The position numbers and the translations under genes were made by a program. Positions 9,142 through 16,843 of a stretch of DNA of 64,000 nucleotides are shown piece by piece (the first letter of the stretch is position 1; each line of letters begins with the position of its first letter). The stretch comes from Irineochytrium annulatum (Eukaryota; Chytridiomycota; Chytridiomycetes; Chytridiales; Chytridiaceae), in contig JADGJL010000006.1 of assembly GCA_027600665.1 (NCBI GenBank), positions 1 to 64,000 on the forward strand, written 5' to 3'. A model generated the notes under the pieces. That model did no database searches. It was not told where the DNA came from and saw nothing but the letters and a program-made list of their open reading frames with translations.

Positions 9142-9799
9142 TTATAGCAAAAATATCGGAATAAATAAGGCAGGTAGCAGATTCAATATTTTGATCTTCG
9201 TAATCTTCAAGATGTTTAACCCCGTGCAAAGCGCCAGGATGTTGCCAATCAGAGTGATTTCATTCATGATGTTCGTTGTCATGAAAACGGATAAGAAATC
9301 AGCCGAGAAGAAGACCAGCACTTCGATGACCAATAGAATGAACGCTGAGAAGATGATGCCGATCCCGAAGGTGGATGCCAGAATCAATGACGTAATGCCC
9401 GAGAAAATCGTATTAATTTGCAAAAAGGTATTATCCCCATGTAATGCACTTTGTAGTGGCCCCAGAATCGGGATCGATCCTACGCACAACAACGAGATGG
9501 CAACCGTTAATCCTTCATTTAAGCCGACGAGAATTTGGTCATGATGTTGGACAAGATGTTCTCGAAATTAATCAGTTGCCCAATGATCCCGCCTAAGGTG
9601 AGGAAGATGATAAACATAATCTGATATTGGCTGGTGGATATGCTGCTCATGGTTGTACTCATGCCTATGATGAGTGCGCTGATCCCAATCACTTGATTGA
9701 GTATGGATTTATAACCGTCATTCATGAACTTTTTGGAGATGGCCCCAAGGGTACTCCCGCACATATAATGGAAAAACAATTGATCAGTATACCAAGCAT
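9142..9799 (-). pseudogene. DUF554 membrane protein, broken by two frameshifts
   Basis: On the reverse strand a gene starts at ATG 9799-9797 (GGAGTG site) with MLGILINCFSIIC, the usual DUF554 N-terminus. About 15 codons in, the homologous frame moves (CGSTLGAISKKF). It continues to a stop near 9519, while the rest (GLNEGLTVAISLLCVGS) is in a third register and runs to 9142. The shifts lie near 9755-9760 and 9525-9535. The three parts together span about 215 residues, close to the family length, with hydrophobic segments throughout. The gene starts 16 nt after the amidohydrolase stop and was probably its operon partner. Confidence 0.75.
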
Positions 9800-9815
9800 G
9801 ATTTCACTCCTGAAT

Positions 9816-11138
9816 TCACCAAACTGAATTTAGAACATCGTCGACTTCTTTGATTCTTGTGACAGATGGTGTTTGGATTAGATTTCCTTTGACCATGACC
9901 ATAGCGATGTCTGACAAGGCCTCGATATGTTCCAGTGGATTTTGCTCCATGATAATCAGATCGGCCTGTTTCCCGATATCCACCGTCCCTGTAACATCGT
10001 CAACACCGAGGATCTTGGCATTGGTTCGGGTCACCATGTCAATGACCTGTTTGTTGTTCAGGTTGGCCTGTCTCATGTAGTGGTCCATCTCTCTCCACAT
10101 ATCATAGTGAGTCACGTAAGGCATGGCGGCATCAGTGCCTATTCCTATGGTGATGTCGTTTTCGATCGCTTGCTTCACACCTTTGAGCATGGAATCGTAG
10201 ACGAGTCTTGAATTCTCTTTTACCGTTGCATTTACCTTTGTTACGTTGGTATCCAGTGAAGCAGATGGATAGGCGGCTTGCAGGGTGGGGATGAGTGCGG
10301 TGTAACCATTCAGGGCATTGGGATTATTTTTGTACAAACGAATGATTTCGTCATCCATCTCCGAACCGTGCTCAATGGTATCGACGCCACCTTGTAACGC
10401 AACCCGTACGCCTTCCGTGCTCTCAACATGCGCTGCCACCCGTAAACCAATCTTATGCGCTTCGTCGCAGATCGCCGCAACTTCGTCCACTGTCATCTGT
10501 AAACGTCCAGCTTCGCCCACCATTTTCGCATCTGTCACGCCACCCGTCACACATATTTTGATCAGATCTACGCCGTGTTTCACATTGATGCGTACATTTT
10601 TTCGTGCCTCCCACGGTGAGTCGCCCACCAGAGCCAGGAATGGAGCACCATGTCCGCCCGTGACACTTAGGAAAAACCCGGAGACAAGCAGATTAGGGCC
10701 GACAAAGTCGCAGTTATTAATCTCATCCCGCAGCTGGACGTCGGTGTAAAAGAATTCTCCCACGCTACGCATCGTCGTTACACCCGCATGGAGAGCGGTC
10801 AGCGCGTTGCGTTTCATTCGTTTTTTTAAAATGTTTCTGCCGAATTTGGTATTCAATATCCGATCATATGCGAACTTCAACATGCCTTCACTGACCGAGA
10901 GACTGAATGGTTTACCGTCTGCAAAGAGATGTACGTGGGCATTAATCAGTCCCGGCATCACGTATTTCCCTGAGAGGTCGATGGTTGTGTAGTGACTTGG
11001 GATATGGAAATCGTTATCTCGGCCGATATCCTGAATGAGGCCTTGCTCATTGATGAGAATGGTCATGTTTTTTTGCAGATTGCGGCTTGAGTCGCCGTGG
11101 ATCAGATTGACGTTTTTCAATGCATAAGCGGTGTTCAT
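9816..11138 (-). CDS. Metal-dependent amidohydrolase (imidazolonepropionase/prolidase-like)
   Basis: 440 residues. Amidohydrolase superfamily features in order: the N-terminal beta sandwich; MPGLINAHVH (HxH metal pair); a strand with LIKICVTGGV (a Lys that may be the carboxylated bridge, not proven); RVAAHVES and IEHGSEMDD (two metal His); GIGTDAAMP (catalytic Asp); and a C-terminal VDIGKQADLIIME sandwich strand. Start ATG 11138 has CCAAGGAGG 7 nt upstream; an upstream in-frame extension to 11222 lacks this support. Relatives hydrolyse cyclic amides or dipeptides such as Xaa-Pro. It lies downstream of tetR in the same direction, which suggests TetR control. Confidence 0.85.
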   Translation of the reverse strand: MNTAYALKNVNLIHGDSSRNLQKNMTILINEQGLIQDIGRDNDFHIPSHYTTIDLSGKYVMPGLINAHVHLFADGKPFSLSVSEGMLKFAYDRILNTKFGRNILKKRMKRNALTALHAGVTTMRSVGEFFYTDVQLRDEINNCDFVGPNLLVSGFFLSVTGGHGAPFLALVGDSPWEARKNVRINVKHGVDLIKICVTGGVTDAKMVGEAGRLQMTVDEVAAICDEAHKIGLRVAAHVESTEGVRVALQGGVDTIEHGSEMDDEIIRLYKNNPNALNGYTALIPTLQAAYPSASLDTNVTKVNATVKENSRLVYDSMLKGVKQAIENDITIGIGTDAAMPYVTHYDMWREMDHYMRQANLNNKQVIDMVTRTNAKILGVDDVTGTVDIGKQADLIIMEQNPLEHIEALSDIAMVMVKGNLIQTPSVTRIKEVDDVLNSVW

Positions 11139-11169
11139 ATTGTGTTCCTCCTTGGAATGGTGAGTGAAG

Positions 11170-11362
11170 CTATATAAGTTGAATGATGGGTATGTACACT
11201 TATCACTCCGATGACAGAACAACCTTCGGATCGCTGTTATCCCCAGATTTTTTTGATACCCTCATATTAGGGGGAAATCCGGTGATAAAGGCGAACGCTT
11301 CGCTTCCTCTGGTTATTTCTGTCCTCTCCGTTATCGTGTGAATTTAGGTTCAACTTATATAG
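11170..11362 (-). repeat. MITE-like intergenic repeat, copy A
   Basis: 193-bp element bounded by perfect 14-bp inverted ends (CTATATAAGTTGAA and its complement). Inside, on the reverse strand, are the blocks AACGGAGAGGACAGAA, a hairpin, TCTGGGGATAACAGCGATC and TTCTGTCATCGGAGTG that recur at 16.7, 53.7 and 58.8 kb. It sits between tetR and the amidohydrolase. Confidence 0.75.
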
Positions 11363-11524
11363 TTTGGTAATAATAGATACTCGTCTTAAAAATGAATTAA
11401 AAATTCATTTTTGGGTCAAAAAAATAGAGTGTCTTAATGTTAGAGATTTTTTTGCGTGCAAACCAAGTGAAAATGACCTGATCTGCACGCTTTGTCTACC
11501 CGGTAAAAGTGATGAGATGGAGCG

Positions 11525-12136
11525 TTATTCGTTGAGACTTTTCATACCGTACAGTCTGTATACATACAACGCTTCGAATATTTGCTTCCGGCTGTCCTCG
11601 CTCATATCCCGCTTCAACAGATCCAGGTTCATGTCGATCACGTTGTGCGCGAGAATGTTCAGCAAGATCATGTTCTCCTCGGTGCCAATCTCATACCGTT
11701 TATATTGGTTCTTCAGATAGGCCTTCTTGGTTTCGATCATCAGCTCAACAAGCTCATTCTTGGCGTTGGTGTAGATCGTTCCTTTATTCTTTTCGAAGAT
11801 GATGACGATCTGATTTCGGTATTTCCGTAACACATCCACGTGCTCCTGCAACAGCGCTGACTTTCGCTCGCTATCCGTTTCCTCAAATAAGGTCTGGTTA
11901 TCAAAGTGAATCGTCTCCACCAGCACATTTTTCAGATAATCCACCAGATCCGGCGGCACGACAGCGTAGAATAGTTCCTTCTTGTTCTTGAAATAAGTAT
12001 AGATATTGCCCACGGAAATATTAATTTCATCCGCGATATCGCTCATCTTGGCATCCACATAGCCTTTTTCAAAAAAGACTTTGAGCGCCGCATATTCAAT
12101 CTCTTTCCTGACTTCGTCTTTCTTGGCTTGCACCAT
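11525..12136 (-). CDS. TetR/AcrR family transcriptional regulator
   Basis: 203 residues. The N-terminal 60 residues form the TetR helix-turn-helix (AALKVFFEKGYVDAKMSDIADEINISVGNIYTYFKNKKELFYAVV); the rest is an all-helical ligand and dimer domain. ATG at 12136 follows AAGGAG by 9 nt. It lies upstream of the amidohydrolase, separated by a repeat element. The likely targets are its own promoter and the amidohydrolase genes. Its leader was copied to the left duplicate at 867-940. Confidence 0.9.
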   Translation of the reverse strand: MVQAKKDEVRKEIEYAALKVFFEKGYVDAKMSDIADEINISVGNIYTYFKNKKELFYAVVPPDLVDYLKNVLVETIHFDNQTLFEETDSERKSALLQEHVDVLRKYRNQIVIIFEKNKGTIYTNAKNELVELMIETKKAYLKNQYKRYEIGTEENMILLNILAHNVIDMNLDLLKRDMSEDSRKQIFEALYVYRLYGMKSLNE

Positions 12137-12360
12137 AGGTAACGGCTCCTTAATAGTGAATGGGTGGTTCGTTATTAGGATAGACCTTTTTTGAGGGAGG
12201 TGTCAAATGACTGATGGGTTACAGTTAATAGACTACTACACTTGAGAGGATCTTTCACCTCCGTATATGTTATGCTGTGAATGAAAAATACTATACGAAT
12301 GTGTCCGATAGATAGAATAATAACTTACTGAAAATCGTAATTTATATTTCGGGGGATTAG

Positions 12361-12396
12361 ATGCATGTGTTTAAGGTTTTGATTAAAGAAAAGTAG
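12361..12396 (+). other. Short leader ORF or broken gene start
   Basis: An 11-codon ORF (MHVFKVLIKEK) with a GGGGG-rich ribosome-like site ends just before the GTG at 12399. It could be a leader peptide, or the true start of the following gene separated by a frameshift. Nothing decides between these. Confidence 0.3.
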
Positions 12397-12398
12397 AG

Positions 12399-12767
12399 GT
12401 GACAGGAATACGAGAGTACTTTACACAAAAGGAAATGTTGGATCATATCGGTAAACTGCAGGATAGAGAAAGACAGAAGATAGCATCAATGGGGCTTAGT
12501 AATTGGGTGCTTTTCGTAACTATTGCAACATTAAGTTATTTTCTTTTCCCTGGTATAAATTTAATACGAGCTAACTTGTCATATACAATTCTTAATTATG
12601 TACTTTTTTTAAATCTTGCAATTGCTCTGTTTGATATATTTAATTCTAGGTTTAGACAAACAAAGATAGGAGCTTTTAGAGAGTTGTCTGGAAGGAGAAC
12701 CATGGTTGATAGTCAAATAATTCTGCGGGATTTTGAGTTTATACTAGTAGTAATGAGTCTCTTATAA
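12399..12767 (+). CDS. Small membrane protein, unknown, possibly part of a broken gene
   Basis: 122 residues, very AT-rich. An amphipathic N-terminus (EYFTQKEMLDHIGKLQDRER) precedes two hydrophobic segments (LFVTIATLSYFLF and YTILNYVLFLNLAIALF). The GTG start has only a weak ribosome site. Its stop overlaps an ATG (TAATG at 12765-12769) that opens a further hydrophobic ORF. I do not recognise the family. The base composition matches the RT unit downstream, so it may belong to the same acquired segment. Confidence 0.45.
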   Translation: MTGIREYFTQKEMLDHIGKLQDRERQKIASMGLSNWVLFVTIATLSYFLFPGINLIRANLSYTILNYVLFLNLAIALFDIFNSRFRQTKIGAFRELSGRRTMVDSQIILRDFEFILVVMSLL

Positions 12768-12901
12768 TGAACGTAGCTGTTTCAATTTTGTTTCCAATTT
12801 ATATTATTTTAATAATACCATTTATACATAGACATTTTTGGAATTATTTGGGATATTATATACTTCATCTGAATGGTTACCAAAAGTTTGGAATAAATTG
12901 A
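12767..12901 (+). other. Short hydrophobic ORF overlapping its neighbours
   Basis: A 44-codon ORF with a TAATG overlap to the previous stop. It begins MNVAVSILFPIYIILIIPF, a clear membrane segment, and ends in the zone where the next frame opens (12832). The three consecutive frames 12399, 12767 and 12838 each lack a convincing start, which suggests one decayed gene. A translationally coupled set of small proteins is the alternative. Confidence 0.35.
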
Positions 12902-13290
12902 TAAAATTCTTTAACGAAAAAGCTTCCATTTCTGAGGAAGAAGCAAAGCGTATGAGTGAAGAGAAAGAACAGTTAGAAGATGTTGATGTGAGGAAGTATT
13001 CAAAAAATAAAATTCTATTATTACTCTTATCGATAATTCCTTTTCTGTACCGATTCTTGATGGATAATCTTACTGAATTAGACCTCAAGCTGAATTTATA
13101 TGGCTTCATTTTAGTGTTGATTACTTTTATGATTCAATTTTTATTCGTCATATTCTCAAAGAGGATGAAAATTGGATGGCTTGAATCATTTGAAAGGGAA
13201 ATTATACAACACAATTTACCTGCTTCAACAATTAGAGCAAGGTTAACCAAAGAATATTATAGCTTAAGTAATATTGATGACTACTTCTAG
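12838..13290 (+). CDS. Small membrane protein, unknown
   Basis: About 150 residues if TTG at 12838 is used. The region from WLPKVWNKLIKFFNEK onward looks like real coding sequence: a charged helical part (EEEAKRMSEEKEQLED), two hydrophobic segments (ILLLLLSIIPFLYRF and FILVLITFMIQFLFVIF) and a charged tail. No ribosome site precedes the TTG, so the true N-terminus may be in the overlapping frame upstream. A 2-TM protein near an RT would fit a membrane effector, but that is speculation. Confidence 0.4.
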   Translation: MELFGILYTSSEWLPKVWNKLIKFFNEKASISEEEAKRMSEEKEQLEDVDVRKYSKNKILLLLLSIIPFLYRFLMDNLTELDLKLNLYGFILVLITFMIQFLFVIFSKRMKIGWLESFEREIIQHNLPASTIRARLTKEYYSLSNIDDYF

Positions 13291-13363
13291 TGCTAGGGAC
13301 AACTAGTATAAGTAATTGCTACATATAACAAAATTTTGTGTTTTACAAATTTCAACATAAAGC

Positions 13364-13391
13364 TTGAAAATATATCAAAATATGCTATAAT
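13364..13391 (+). promoter_or_regulatory. Promoter of the RT leader RNA
   Basis: -35 TTGAAA (13364-13369), 16-nt spacer, -10 TATAAT (13386-13391) with an extended TGC just before it. The predicted start is near 13398, about 320 nt upstream of the RT gene. Confidence 0.7.
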
Positions 13392-13397
13392 TTCTTT

Positions 13398-13718
13398 ACT
13401 TCATATTTTAGATATGAAGGTTGGAGATTGTTATCAATCTGTTTATGAACAATTCTTGAAAGAATAATAAGAATCTGTTCTCAGTTGATAGCTGATCGGT
13501 AATCATGAATGTAATTAACCAGAGTACAATCATGGTCACTGAGCATCCCTCCTTAACTATTATATCATAGTTGCTAATTCGGGAAAATTTGGGTAGTTGA
13601 ATTTAGCGTGCACTCATTTAATTATCGCAACTAAATACAAGTTTTTAAGCTATACCTGCCATCTAAGGGATACTACCCCCCGTGTTGGCAGGTATTACGC
13701 TTTTTAAGGAGGGTTTGA
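13398..13718 (+). ncRNA. Structured leader / candidate RT-associated ncRNA
   Basis: About 320 nt between a strong promoter and the RT start, with no ORF of note on the sense strand. Perfect inverted repeats are: 13399-13406 with 13412-13419 (CTTCATAT, 5-nt loop) right at the predicted 5' end; 13480-13485 with 13538-13543 (CTCAGT), enclosing a smaller CATGA/TCATG pair; 13568-13574 with 13627-13633 (TAGTTGC); and 13652-13661 with 13686-13695 (ATACCTGCCA, 24-nt loop) just before the RT ribosome site. This order resembles the upstream ncRNA of retrons and of DRT2/DRT9-type systems. RNA status is inferred. Confidence 0.6.
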
Positions 13719-15047
13719 GTGGAACTTCAACAATGGAAAGAAAAGAGCAAACATAGAAGAAATTATGCACATTTTGATTCAAAGGTTTCTTTAAACAGAG
13801 TATGGGATTATATAAATAATCCTGAGAAAGTTGCGAAACATGGCTTTTATCCGTTTATTCATTATACGATTATCTTCCATAAATTCAATAAAATGAAAGG
13901 TAGAACACAAAAACCTCGTGAAATTTATTACTCTGCACATAAGGATCGATACATATACCAGTATTATGGATTTAAATTAAATCAAATATATAATGAAAGA
14001 GCAAAACTTGATAAAATTGATGACGTCGCAATAGCGTATAGGAACAATAAGCCTAAAAAAAATAATATTCACTTTGCTAAGAGAGCAATTGATTTTATCA
14101 AAGGCCAAAGTGAATGTTATGTAGTTATAGGTGATTTCACTAAATTTTTTGATAGTTTAGATCATGCATATTTAAAACATATGATATGCAGTTTGTTAGA
14201 TGTAGAGAGACTGCCAGGAGATTATTACGCGGTTTATAGGAACATAACAAAATATTCAAAGTGGGATCTGAAAACTCTTCTTGAACTAAATGGATTGAAG
14301 AATGATATAAAAGCCTTCAATAAATTGGAGTATGCTATCTCACCAAAAGAATTCAAAGAATTAGTGAAAACATATGTAATACCTAATCCTGATAATTACG
14401 GAATACCGCAGGGATCGGCAATAAGTGGAGTGCTTTCAAATATTTATATGTTAGCATTCGATAAATCAATTAATAATGTTGTCAAGAAAAGCAATGGATT
14501 GTACATGAGGTATAGTGACGATTTTATAGTTATACTTCCTAAAGATGATTGGAATGAATTTCGAAAGCAATTCCAATTAATTAACTCAATTGTTAATGAG
14601 ACTCCCAATCTCGATCTACAACCAGATAAAACACAAATCTTTAAGTACGATAATGGTAAATTGACAAGCTTTAATGAAAAAATATTGCATAATGTTAAGA
14701 ATGGAAACAATATTATGAATTATTTGGGCTTTTCTTTTGATGGTCAGAATGTTGCCATAAGAGATAAAACTATATCTAAATACTATTATAGAATGTATAA
14801 AAAACTAAAAAATGTTATTAAAACTAATGGAATAACTAAAAAAGGAAATAAAGTGAGTTTTGAGAATTTATATCGAGTATATTCAGTTAAAGGGTCTAAG
14901 TCCCAAAAGGGTTCTAAACTTGCTAAAGGAAATTTTATATCGTATGTAAAAAGAGCAGAAAAAATCTTTGTAGATGAGAAAAACATAGGAATAGTTAAAA
15001 GAAGACATATGCAGAAAATAAGAAAACAAATAAATAAATTAAAATAA
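13719..15047 (+). CDS. Stand-alone reverse transcriptase, defence-type (DRT/UG, Drt2-like)
   Basis: 442 residues, GTG start after AAGGAGG. RT motifs visible: motif A VVIGDFTKFFDSLDH (Asp139), motif B GIPQGSAISGVLSNIYM, catalytic YSDDF (Asp267, Asp268) and NYLGFSFDG. There is no maturase, endonuclease or CRISPR Cas1 part, so it is not a group II intron protein. The N-terminus (NYAHFDSKV...PFIHY) recalls the Drt2 class of antiviral RTs, from memory of the family only. The basic C-terminal tail (VKRAEKIF...KRRHMQKIRKQINK) is suited to RNA binding. It lies directly after a structured leader with its own promoter. Very AT-rich compared with flanking genes, consistent with transfer. Confidence 0.8.
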   Translation: MELQQWKEKSKHRRNYAHFDSKVSLNRVWDYINNPEKVAKHGFYPFIHYTIIFHKFNKMKGRTQKPREIYYSAHKDRYIYQYYGFKLNQIYNERAKLDKIDDVAIAYRNNKPKKNNIHFAKRAIDFIKGQSECYVVIGDFTKFFDSLDHAYLKHMICSLLDVERLPGDYYAVYRNITKYSKWDLKTLLELNGLKNDIKAFNKLEYAISPKEFKELVKTYVIPNPDNYGIPQGSAISGVLSNIYMLAFDKSINNVVKKSNGLYMRYSDDFIVILPKDDWNEFRKQFQLINSIVNETPNLDLQPDKTQIFKYDNGKLTSFNEKILHNVKNGNNIMNYLGFSFDGQNVAIRDKTISKYYYRMYKKLKNVIKTNGITKKGNKVSFENLYRVYSVKGSKSQKGSKLAKGNFISYVKRAEKIFVDEKNIGIVKRRHMQKIRKQINKLK

Positions 15048-15135
15048 ATTTCTCTCCATTACCTATTGTTACGTGTTCAGGTACCACTTTCTTTTTACCT
15101 CTATGTTACCCTCTCCTTAACAAAGGAGTGATGAC

Positions 15136-15398
15136 ATGACAAGTACCAACAGTGAAGAACTAGCTTCGCAGTACGCACAACTCGTCCAGACGATTACGTT
15201 GATCAACTCGTTACATGCAACAAACTCATCCTTGACGCCATGGAAATCATCGCCAAGCGGGCAGGGGGGCTGCATATGGACACAGTGAAACAAGCTGCAT
15301 ATCACCTTCATGCCATGGAACAGGATCTAAACCGAAAGTTATTTGAAGTCCGACTGGAGAAGAGCATCTTGGCAAATCAAATGGGCCAGTCTACATAA
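15136..15398 (+). pseudogene. Small helical protein gene with a probable frameshift
   Basis: ATG at 15136 follows AAAGGAGTGATGAC, and the frame begins MTSTNSEELASQYAQ. The more protein-like continuation lies in another frame, from about 15175 (DDYVDQLVTCNKLILDAMEIIAKRAGG), and runs to TAA at 15396-15398. Together they would give about 87 residues. The product is not recognised. GC content is back to the chromosome level here, so the RT segment probably ends before it. A terminator follows at 15412. Confidence 0.5.
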
Positions 15399-15411
15399 AA
15401 CCACCTTAACC

Positions 15412-15458
15412 AAAGGACAGTGCAGGATCACACAAGATGATCTTGCACTGTCCTTTTT
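15412..15458 (+). terminator. Rho-independent terminator
   Basis: Stem AAAGGACAGTGCA(GG)ATCA pairing with TGATC(T)TGCACTGTCCTTT, followed by T residues. It follows the broken small gene and precedes the ROK gene. Confidence 0.9.
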
Positions 15459-15597
15459 CCTTTCCGTCCAAACTTTTTTCGCTCCCAATTAAGCATTGAC
15501 TTTCCTTCCAAATCCCCCTACACTTCAATTATTAAAATACTTTTAAAAACTTTCATTGAATGGTTCGAAATGAACGAAAGGAGGCATATAACTTACC

Positions 15598-16635
15598 ATG
15601 TTACCCACATCACACAACACCCAACAGGTGAAACGCATTAACGTTGAACTGGTGAAGAATATACTCCGATCCATGGGCGTAGGCACAAAAGCTTCCATTG
15701 CTAACCTGACGAAGCTCAGCGTTGCGACATGCGGCACGATCCTGAACGAATTACTGCAAACGGGCGAGATTATCGATCTGGGTCCAGACGAATCGAGCGG
15801 GGGGAGACCGGCGAGTCGGTATCAGTTTAATGCGGACTACGCCAGTGTGCTGTGTCTGATAATTCGTACGGAAGGTGGCATTCATTCGATCACACATACA
15901 TATGCCAATCTGAACGGAGAGATGGCGGATGAACAGACACTCTTTTTGGATGAGATCAATGTCACGGTGGTGGAGGATCTGATTGCTAATCTGATGGAAC
16001 AACTCCACAATGTGCAGGCGATTGGTATCGGCATACCTGGGGTGGCACACAACGGGGTGATTGGGATTTGCGATGTACCGGAACTGATGTATCAACCGCT
16101 CGGGCCAAGGCTTAAGGAGCAATATGAAGACGTGGAAGTAGTTATTGGCAACGATATGAACTTGACGGTCTACGGACTTTACAACCAGCAGCAATTTGAG
16201 GAAGAGAAGAACTTCGCGGTGGTGACGTTTCCGGAGAACCATTTTCCGGGTGCAGGCTTTATCATTGACGGTCGTCCGTTGACCGGGAATACGCAATTTG
16301 GGGGCGAGGTGTCCTTTTTACCTTTTGGCGTGTCACGGGAAGAGCAGCTGCGCATGTTGAAAACGACGGAAGGGTTGCAGGAACTCGTCACAAAGACGCT
16401 GATCTCCATCATTGCGATTATTAACCCGGCAGCGATTGTCGTTACTGGCGATACAATGGACCCGGCTATGAGGGATCACCTGTTACAAGGCTGTCTGGAC
16501 CACCTGATCCCACAGGAGCATATGCCGGAGTTAATCATCCAGAGAGACACTAGGCGCGAATATGTGACGGGGCTAGTCGCTGTTACACTGGAGAGCCTGA
16601 CCTACCGCATTCAGGTGGTTGAGAAGCAGTGGTAA
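15598..16635 (+). CDS. ROK family transcriptional regulator
   Basis: 345 residues. Residues 10-65 form a MarR/LexA-like winged helix (VKNILRSMGVGTKASIANLTKLSVATCGTILNEL), followed by a ROK/actin-like domain (VQAIGIGIPGVAHNGV, GNDMNLTVYG, GAGFIIDG, AAIVVTGD). The usual ROK zinc motif (CxCGxxGC) after the GAG loop is absent: the matching place reads GGEVSFLPFG. This suggests a sugar-responsive regulator without kinase activity. GGAGG precedes the ATG. The next gene, an MFS transporter, is the likely target. Confidence 0.85.
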   Translation: MLPTSHNTQQVKRINVELVKNILRSMGVGTKASIANLTKLSVATCGTILNELLQTGEIIDLGPDESSGGRPASRYQFNADYASVLCLIIRTEGGIHSITHTYANLNGEMADEQTLFLDEINVTVVEDLIANLMEQLHNVQAIGIGIPGVAHNGVIGICDVPELMYQPLGPRLKEQYEDVEVVIGNDMNLTVYGLYNQQQFEEEKNFAVVTFPENHFPGAGFIIDGRPLTGNTQFGGEVSFLPFGVSREEQLRMLKTTEGLQELVTKTLISIIAIINPAAIVVTGDTMDPAMRDHLLQGCLDHLIPQEHMPELIIQRDTRREYVTGLVAVTLESLTYRIQVVEKQW

Positions 16636-16667
16636 AACTTAACCATGTTACCTATTTCAAATGTACA

Positions 16668-16812
16668 AATCATTGACACGACAACGGAGAGGGCAGAACC
16701 AATCTGAAGAACGCCTTTATCACTGTATTTTCACCATTAGGAACGATTCAAAAAAATACAGGGATAACAGCGGTCGGAAGATGGTACTGCAATCGTAGTT
16801 ATAACGTGCATT
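16668..16812 (+). repeat. MITE-like intergenic repeat, copy D (diverged)
   Basis: Between ROK and MFS. It shares GACAACGGAGAGGGCAGAA near the left end, then GCCTTTATCACTG, then ACAGGGATAACAGCGGTCGG on the right, in the same order as copies A to C. The ends are diverged and no clear terminal inverted repeat remains. It replaces the usual intergenic sequence of about 200 bp. Confidence 0.6.
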
Positions 16813-16843
16813 CATTTTTCTGAACACACTGGAGGAACTTATT

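Noticed and set aside
12399..13290. SLATT-type effector coupled to the RT
   Set aside because: Two hydrophobic segments fit, but I could not recognise the SLATT sequence pattern and the frames look broken.
13398..13718. A sense-strand Neo-type open frame in the RT leader
   Set aside because: Stops occur in all three sense frames; the longest open stretch is about 110 nt, so a repeat-spanning frame is not supported by reading alone.
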